From: Crocodylus rhombifer
Lineage: Eukaryota > Chordata > Crocodylia > Crocodylidae
Direction: 5' to 3'
Length of the DNA: 64,000 nt
NCBI GenBank assembly: GCA_038503035.1
Contig: JAVSML010020765.1
Location: 186,001-250,000 of the forward strand
Shown here: in pieces, positions 37,201-46,200 of the stretch
How positions within the stretch are numbered: the stretch's first letter is position 1
How the letters are laid out: each line of letters starts with the position of its first letter
Program-made: the position numbers and the translations under genes
Notes under the pieces: model-generated
The model's database searches: none
What the model was told of the DNA's origin: nothing
Seen by the model: the letters and a program-made list of their open reading frames with translations, nothing else

Positions 37201-40200
37201 GAAGGTGTTGAGCCTCTCAAGCTGTTCCTTCACAAGGTCAGCATTGATAGAGGGCAAGGAACAACCCTTGCTTAGGCGTCCCTATCCCGTAATGGGCAGG
37301 GGTGTCCCATGGGACTTGTGAAAGACTGACGCAAAGTACCCATTTAGCAAGTTGGCTTTTTCCTGGGCGTCGGTCATCAGTTCTCCCTTTTGGTTTAGCA
37401 AGGGTCCAATGTTGCCCTTGCTTTTCCTTCAGCTCCCCACATATCTAAAAAAAAAAAAAAAAAGACTTTTTATTGTCCTTGCTACTTGTGGCCAGTTGGA
37501 GTTCCATCGCAGCCTTGGCTTTCCTGATTTGCTCCCTTCAGGTGCGGATCAGTGCAGAATATACCTCCTTGGAGGTGGGTCCCATCCTCCATCCTTTGTA
37601 GGTCTGTCTTTTTAGATGCAGGAGGACTGCCAGTTCCCTGGAAAGCCAGGGGGGGCTGCTGTGCCCTCCTACCTTTCCTCCGAGATGGAATAGCCTTAGC
37701 TTGTGCACCTAGGATAGCTTCCTTGAGGAGCAACCACTCTTCCTGGACTCCCCTCCCTTTGGGGTCATGGTCCCTTAGGGCCTCACTGACAAGTCTCCTG
37801 AGCTTGTCAAAGTCAGCCCTCCTGAAGTTGAGGACCTCTGTACTGCTGACCTACTTGACAGCTTTTCGGCAGATGATGAAGGATCAGCTCATGGTCGCTA
37901 TCACCCAGCTTCCTTTCGATTGTTCGGTCACTGATTAGGTCATCCCTGGTTGCCAGTACCAGGTCAAGCAGAGCTTTGCAGGATTTGAACTCCAGAAACA
38001 GTGCCCACCACACTTTCTCAAAGAGGTGTTTTGTTTAATAATATGTTTAATAACATGATTTTTCTCGATTTCCACCCCCCCCCCCCCCCCCCCCCCCGGG
38101 GTTTTCTTTTTTGCTATGAATACAATCACATTAAGAGTAATGTTTGCAGAATTCAAGAGCTTAAGTTTTTTCCATCTCTGGAGTTGCTTTTTTTTTTTTT
38201 TAAAGCATTAGATCCAAGTAATTTGTTCTCACTTTACAGGCTTCAGCATTCTTTTCAGTTGTGAACCTAGATTGATTTGTAACCTAAATTTTTATAACCT
38301 AAAATTGACAGATGGCATTTTTATTTTCGGGGAAAAGTGTAGAAAATCAGCCCAGTGGCTTCTGGACAAGAAGATTCTGGCATACCTTGGAAAGATGATG
38401 GGGCAAGCTGTTAGCTTTGAGGACCTTGCATTCTGTCTCATGCAAGTTCCAAGCCTTACTTTGCCAAAACAGAGAGCCTTGAGATTAGAAAAGTACTCAA
38501 GAGTTAGAAAACCCTTCTGGGGAAAGGCAGAGTCAGTTGTCAGAAAGTGATATGGGAGGTGGGATGACTTTGGGAGAGATTCTGCAAAGGGCATCTGAAG
38601 GAGATGGACTTTCTCAAGCTCAGAGAATGGTTAGGCTTTGGTAAAACAATGACAAATGTGCAACTACCTAAGGACATAAGAAGTCCCATCCTGGGTCGGA
38701 CCAGTGGTCCATCTAAACTAGTATGCTGTCTCCAACAGTGGCAGAAGTGGATGCTGTAGGGGGAGCATTGAACTGAATAGATCTAGAACAGTGGTGCCCA
38801 ACCTTTTTGCTTGGTGGCCCAGATTGGCAGTGCCTGGTCTGTCCCTGGGCTGGATACAGCTGGTGCTCGCAGCAGGTGGACATTGCCTGGCCGCATGGAG
38901 GGAGTTGGGTGCAGGCTGGCCTAAACACAGCCCTGCAGGGAAAGGAGCTTGACCTGGCCCCATGGAGAGGGAAGGGGGCATGGCCAGGCCCCGATCCAGC
39001 TTCACAGGGGGAATTTGGTTTGGCCCAGCCCCACAAGGGAAGGCGGGGGTCATAGCTTGGTTCTCACTCGCCATGCAGGGAATGGGGTTTCAAGATTTGG
39101 CAGGGGGGAGGGTGGCCATATTAATAGCCACCACTTCCCTGCTGCAAAATTTCTCGACCCACGGGGATCCCTGCAGGCCAGATGCAATGGTGCCATGGGC
39201 CACGTTTGGCCCTTGGGCTGGAGCTTGAGCACCCCTAATCTATTCTAGAGTGATCTATCCCCTATCCTGTACCCTCTGTGCCTGTGACAGATAAGTTCAC
39301 CAAACAGTGTGAGAGGTAACTGGGCTACACCTATTCTCCCTACCTTATGTCCCTGTGGGCAGATGGACACCATGCCTGTTTAAAGTGACTTAAAACAGCT
39401 CCTCCTAATCTGTCAGTAACCACAGAAATACAGAGTAGTAGCTTGTTGGTACCAGTACCAAGTGTAATTTGATAGAAAGTGGGCATATTCTCCCCTCTCC
39501 TGGGATGCAGCCTGAGAATTGTAAAGCCGAAGAGAGATGACGGTAGTGGTATGTGTCATGCAACATATGCTTTCATGAGGGACCTAGAGGACTCTGTCCT
39601 GTAAGTATGGCAAGACGATGGGAATAGAGAGGTTTATAGCCATGTGCTCTGGTCTAATGGCGGTGATATGCAAGGTTCCCCACTGGAAAGACTACAAGTT
39701 GAGGCCTTGTTTGGAAGATGTTCCCATGGGAGAGAGGATGGGTAAACCATTTGCCCCAGAGCTGTCAGAGACTGTCACTGGGGCCAAAGTTGGAAGCCTC
39801 TGCTTCATATTCTGAAAAATCCCCCCCGACTTACTCCTCTCTCTCAAGCCATGCATAATTAAGGAAAAAGAAAGAATGGATATGGCAACAGGTGAGTTGA
39901 GAAAAAAGAGCTCCATTTGTAGCCTAACAATGCACACCTTCTTCCGAACAGACAGACAAGGTTGGAAAGGCATTTCAGTACTTGGATGCTGCCCTTTCCT
40001 TCATTGAGTATGGAATTGCCATGGAATCCGATGCATTAACTCCAAAATCAGCTTATACCATCTTCACAGAGACCATAGATCTCATCAAGTAAGTGTAACA
40101 CCACAGCAGTAATGCATGTTTTTGTTTTGCTATTATTTATTTGTATTATTGGATTGTGGTAGCACCTACAAGCCTCCCCATCATGGGACCAGAACCCCAT

Positions 40201-43200
40201 GTCATTGTGTGTTGTCCAAAGAAGACTGTCCAAAGAGCTCACAATCTCAATGCACCTTGGAATTTGGCTTGCATTTCAGTCTTGATACCTTTAAAATGTA
40301 GATGAGAACAGGAGCAAGGAAGATACTCCTTCATCTTTCTTAGATAACAGTTTGGTTAATTTGTAAAGGAGTAATCCAAGGAAAGTTGTGTAGCTCAGTG
40401 CAAAATCTTTGCAGTTGAATTGGAAAAAAGTTTATCCAGATATAGAATGTCAGTGTTAGGTGAATATTTCCCAGACTTAATTCAGCTTCTTTCCTTGAAG
40501 CTGGTTGAAGAGGCCATTTTTTTCTTTGTTATAACATTTTTGTTAAAGTAGTTTCTTGGTTTTTATGAAAAATGGAAAAATATGTCAAAAAAGCTTTGAG
40601 TTTTCCTGGTTTCCCTTGAAAACTAGGAATTCAGGTAAAAAAAAACCAATTTTTTTCACAGCCATCTTTATTTTGGCTACTGAATAAAAATTTCATCTGC
40701 CATATTCCTTTCTTCCTGCTTTCCAAATTTCCTTCTGTTCTTCACTTTGGCCTTCTCTTCCCATATCTCATTTATATGATATCTAGTTTCAATAGACCAC
40801 AAGTAAGGCCAGGAACAGTTTTCATACACCCTTCTGAAGCAACCCCATGTATGAAACACCTGTTAAAGATAATGGAATTCCTCTCTGTGGCGCAGTTACA
40901 GGGCTGGTCCCTTTAATTTATTATTATAACTTAAGCTATCCTAGATTTGAAGGTTGGTGGGACAGTAAACAGTTGTCTTTTCATATGCCACAAGATCAGC
41001 AGGCTGATTTCTCCAGTTTCATCTGGTTCTTTATGCCCTTTTTCCCTGCTCTTCTTGGTCTTTCACTCATTCTTCCTTCTATACCTCCTTGAATGCTTGG
41101 TGTTCTCTCAGTGGTCCCCTTCTACTTTAATCATTTGTCCAAAAAAAAAACGTTTTTCTCCTAATGGTGTTAAGGCCTCGTATCCCTCCAGTCTTCTCCA
41201 ACCCCAGTTGTTAGATTTCTTTTTATGGAATTCTCAATATCTTTTGATGCTACTGCATTTGAAATGTTTCTAGTCTCTCCAAGGTCCAGCTTTTGAAGTC
41301 ATAAATATGTCATATAAAGTCTGTTTTTTCCCCTCAAAGTTTTCCCCTCTCTCTTCTTCCCGATCCTGTATAAGTTTATCATGACTAATATCCTTTGAGT
41401 ATCTGATTTACATAAGTTATATCAATGAATGACTGAACTTTTGATTCTTTAACTCACTCAGGCTCTTTTCCTTCTCCCAGGCTTGTTTTTTGTTTTTTGC
41501 TATGGTCACTGTTTTGTTTTTGAGATATTGAGAATCCAGTCATCTCTTGCTGTATGTAATCTATTGACCAAATCCTGTAGTACCTCAGGCAGTTAACTGA
41601 GGCAATTAAATATATTGTCTGCTAATAATGGAGGCCCTCCTATAAAGCCTTCCAGTAGTACTTTCTCATTGCTACCTTTGCTAGAGTGCTAAATAGATGA
41701 TGGTGATAGTATGCATTCTTGTCTTACACTTTGCATGACTGCAAAACACTCTTACATTACTTTTTCAGCTTCTGTAGCTGACTTGATTATGATAGAGCTC
41801 ACACAGTAGTTCAACTAAGTGCGGTAGATATCCCATCTTGAACATTGATCACCATAACTTATCATGTCCCACTGAATTAAGGGCCTTAGTGAAGTAAGAA
41901 AAGTATGATAGGTATCTCTTAATTTTACAGATGAAGAAGTAATCACAGAGGGGTGATGTTACCAGCTGAAGGTCAGACAATGAGTCAGGTGGAGGGCTAG
42001 GAATACCCCTGATTTTGTGTCTGATCCAATGGGCTCTACCAGCTTGTCACAAATGTGCTGTATCTATGGATTTAGGAACTGCACTTCCTTAGTTGCTGAG
42101 CATAGCTTTCATTTTGGTTCCTTATAGATTTATAATGACGTTAAAATCCTTTACGGACTCCTCAGCATCTGCACATGAAAAAATCTTTGCTGTTTTATGG
42201 TAAGTGGCTTTTTTCTCTACTGCTTGTGTTTGTAGCTAAAACAGATTAATTCAAAGACTTTTTGTTTAGTGGGATGAAGGGTTAAGCTCAACTGAAATTG
42301 TGCTTCTGTGGAAAAAAATGGTCAAGTCAGCTCTTACAATTTTTTAAGCTAACTGGAAATAGCAGGAGTCAAGAAAGCATAATTATTTAAATAGAAGGTA
42401 GAATGTCATGTGGCTGGTGCAGATTTTTGAGCTGCATAATCAAAACCATAATTGAACTTGCTCAAAACAGCTCTAGATATAGGCCGGTAGCACCTGTTGG
42501 AAGTTGTGCATTATTTCCCATGATACTGCAGGCATGACCTATAGTCCTATACTATACATTTTTTTTCTTCTGAGTGATCTTCTCAGAGGCTATTTGTGAA
42601 ACCCCTGGGGGAGAAAGTACAAGTGTTCTCCAGTTTACAGTAAAGTGCACATGTGTGCGCACGTGCGTGTTCCTGCTCTGCAAGATTTAATTACTGCTGG
42701 AGGAGCATATATGTACCGTCACTGACTCCTTGTTTTTGTTCACAGCATGCGCTGCCAGTCCATTCTGCATATGGCAATGTTTCGTTACAAAAAGGACACT
42801 GCAATAAAGTATTCCCGTATCCTCAATGACCATTTCAAGGTAGAATGCATTGTTTAATCAGTTTCCAAATAGGCAGTGGAAAAGAACTCAGAGTGTCTGG
42901 TGTAAATCAGTGTCGCACCCAAATGTAACTGGCTTCTTTCTTTGCTACAGAGCTCTTCCAGAATCACACAAGCGCCTTCTCCATGTGTTGCAAGGTATGA
43001 TTTAATTTTTTTTATGAAAGTGCCCTCTTGCTTACGCAAATCAGTTGTAGTAGCCTGTATGTTTGAGTCTGAGACTTTATTCCAAGGCAGCTGAGTGCAC
43101 TGCATATCTTCCTGGCTAATGAGCAAAACCAGTGTTCTTAAAGTAGGAGTATTTATCTGCTGCTTATTTCTTTCCTTCCTCTCAGCTTACATGGAGGGAT

Positions 43201-46200
43201 TTATTTTTCTTAGCAATAACATATATCTGCTGTAAATTATACAGAACATTACCTTATCAAAGGATCAGGGAAATAAAGAATGTACAGTATGCAGCTTTTA
43301 GAGCCCCTCTTATTTTGATCCTTGTCCTGGGTGACTGGATACAGAGGACAGATGAAACCTGTTGGATTTTTCTCCTTTTGGACGCATCTTCCTTTCCCAT
43401 TGTCCTGTTACCCTCTCTGTAAACCATGCTATATCACTTGTGTTAATGTGTTGAGCTCTGGGTTTCAGCTGTTGTTTTTATTCTGTTTTCCTCATTTGTC
43501 CACCTGTTAGAACTTATTTTAATAGGAATTAATGTGTGGCTGATTATTAATGCTTTTTGGTCATTTTTCTGTGGCTCTGAGAGTTACTGTAAATGTGGCA
43601 ACAAAAAGCAACATAAAAGCTACTGCAAAAATTAACACAGAACAATTTTTCAACCAGCTAGCTGTTGAGCTAATGCAAGTACACATGCAAATCAGATATG
43701 GCCCAAAGAGCTCAATATGCATCTAAGTGACAGATCATAAGTAAATATTAGGCGTGTGCGAAGTGGGCAGTATTCGATTCAGATTCAGCCTGATTCAGGG
43801 GACAGTGATTCGATTTGCTGATTCAGATCACTGTTGCGATTCAATTTGGGCAAATCTGAATCTGAAGATTTGATTCTGATTCAGATAATCAGCAATTCAG
43901 CCATAGACACAGCTTTAGATGGTTTTTCTACATGCCTTGAGGTACCAAGCGTGGCTTGTGAATGCTGAGATGGTGGAGCAGATGGCGCATCCCACAGGAG
44001 TGTGGGGGGAGTGGGGGTCCACTTCTGGTCCACTTCTGGGTCTGCTGTCAAGTGCGTGTGGAACCTCTTCTCCCCCAGCTTGGTGATCTGCCACAGGGGG
44101 ACCTGAGTGCCCCCCCAGACCCAGGAGGCACCAGTCGCTGATCTAGGGGACGGGGGGAACCTGAACCTCCGAATCAAGATGAATCTCCTCCAAATCAAAT
44201 CAGCAACCAAGCTTTGCACAACCCTAGTAAATATGGTATTTTATGCACACACGATTTTGGCAACTGCATGCATGAGCTGGATGTCCAGCTACATTCCCCT
44301 TTCAGAAAAACTGGTACCGTACATGTTGAGAGAAGCTTCAAAAAATTAATTGCTCCAACTGCTATCTATCACAATAATGTTTATTAGACTGAATACTCCC
44401 AAGGTAAGTAATAGAAACCCCCATTACTTGAGTAATGTAAAATTAGGCTGGATAGAGCAGCGTAAAGTACACCATAAAAATAACCTGGTACCTTCTCTGG
44501 AGGATGAGCTAGGTGGTGACATAGTTTTGTTACATCACTAGCTTCTGTGCTAAAAGTGGATTTACCAAGTAGTGGCCAGATATATCCTAATACCAACAAG
44601 CTATAAAAATAGTCCAAAATCCAAAATGGGTGGACCATGCCTGCATGAAGTGGAATTTGTTAGCCAAAACCTTTGAATAACCAAGTTGAGACTTTTTCAG
44701 AAACTTTTGGATGTTCACCATGGGACTTAAATGGTAGCTCAACACCATCTGATGCCTTTCAGTGGCATCTCAGGTAAGCACCCAGAATCCCAAGTCACTT
44801 AGTAAAAACAAGCAAACAAAAAAACCCAAATACCAAAAAACCCCCAACTTGAATCATAAATACAATTATGCTTTTACATAATGGAACATGCTTCAGCCCT
44901 CATGAGCCAGGTGCATATGATACGTATACAGTTCTGACTTATGCTCTCACAAGCCACCCAGAATCAGGCAATATGAGCTTCTTGTGGCAAGACATTTCAG
45001 TGTTACCTCAGTCTTTCATTTTTGTCTCTCTTTGTTTTCTTTTCTCTTCCTCAGAAGCACAGGCACACCTTCTCCTCTCTCTCCAATGCCCTCACCTGCC
45101 AGCTCTGTGGGTTCCCAGCCAGGGTCAAATGCAAGCAACGGTGGCAGCAGTGGCATTGTGTCTTCAATCAGCGTTCCGCATAATATCCCAAGCATAACTT
45201 CCTCTTATGTTAACATCACTTCCTACATCCTCTATGCATATGATATTTGGGAACAGGCTGATGCACTAGCCAGGAAGAATAAAGGTAAGATTTCCCCTTG
45301 GGCTTCTCAGACTGTTTGGAGAAGCTTTTTTTTTTTTTTTTTAACTTCTAATACCAGAGGCAGCAAACTGTCTTAAAGGGGTTTTTTTGTTCTGTTTTGT
45401 TTTGTTTTCTCTAATGGAAACAAGATTAAAGTTACTTCAATGTGCTGGCTGAACACATTTGTTGCCACTGTATGACATTTGTCTCAGTTAGAAGGTCACT
45501 TTAGAGACATCACCATTTTGAAAGAAAGGGAGAAAGAACTTCAAAGGGCCAAAAACTAAGTTGACCTGCAAAGCATTTTGCAGTTTACTCTTTCAGCCCA
45601 TGGATTTGTGATCCATGAAGAGTCACTTTTTTCACTTTTTTTAGTATTAAGAATAGTGGCATTGACATCCCAAAATCCCTGACTACCCAAGTCCTGCAGA
45701 CGATCACTGTTTGTAAGCCAAGCTCTTGTAAACTGTGTTCTCTGCTGTCTGACATGCTCTTTACTTCTATATTGCTGCATTTTTATTTAAGTTAGTACAT
45801 TGCTGCAGAAGGGGGAAAAGCTCTTGGACCTAGAGCAGCTCAGGTGATAGTAATTCACATAGGTTTTAGAAAATGACTCTTTGAGCTACAGAGGGCAAAG
45901 ATGTATGTTCAGACTTGAGGAAGGAATAAAAGAACAGAGTTAGGTAGTTTATTAAATTTTTAAGATGTAAAAACATATTGAGTAGTGTAGGCCATAGGCC
46001 ATTAGAACCATTTAAAGAAAGATTTTTAGATTTAGGTCACCTTTAAATAAAATAGGTGACCTAATAGGTCACTCAGTGCCTGCACCCCAGAATCCGGCCC
46101 TATATCACCCTGTACATCCCATGTAGTGTGCAGGACCATGGCTTGCAGGACCATGGCTTGCAGGGCTTCCTGCAGGCCGGATTACACAGAACCAGGGAGC

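Larger units (their letters stand above)
35173..39951 (+). other. AFF1 intron
   Basis: This is a 4.8 kb intron, about half of it an antisense CR1 (35658-38035). It also holds a C23 run and a hAT nested in an older repeat (38660-39300). The rest holds nothing recognisable. Confidence 0.82.
40089..42127 (+). other. AFF1 intron
   Basis: This is a 2.0 kb intron, more than half of it an ancient antisense LINE (40870-41925), then an antisense MIR (41925-42060), then 68 nt to the acceptor. Confidence 0.8.

Noticed and set aside
46033..46063. Perfect 9-bp inverted repeat TAGGTCACC/GGTGACCTA with nearby AGGTCA half-sites
   Set aside because: It resembles nuclear receptor half-sites, but such short motifs are expected by chance in 64 kb and nothing else supports a regulatory element.
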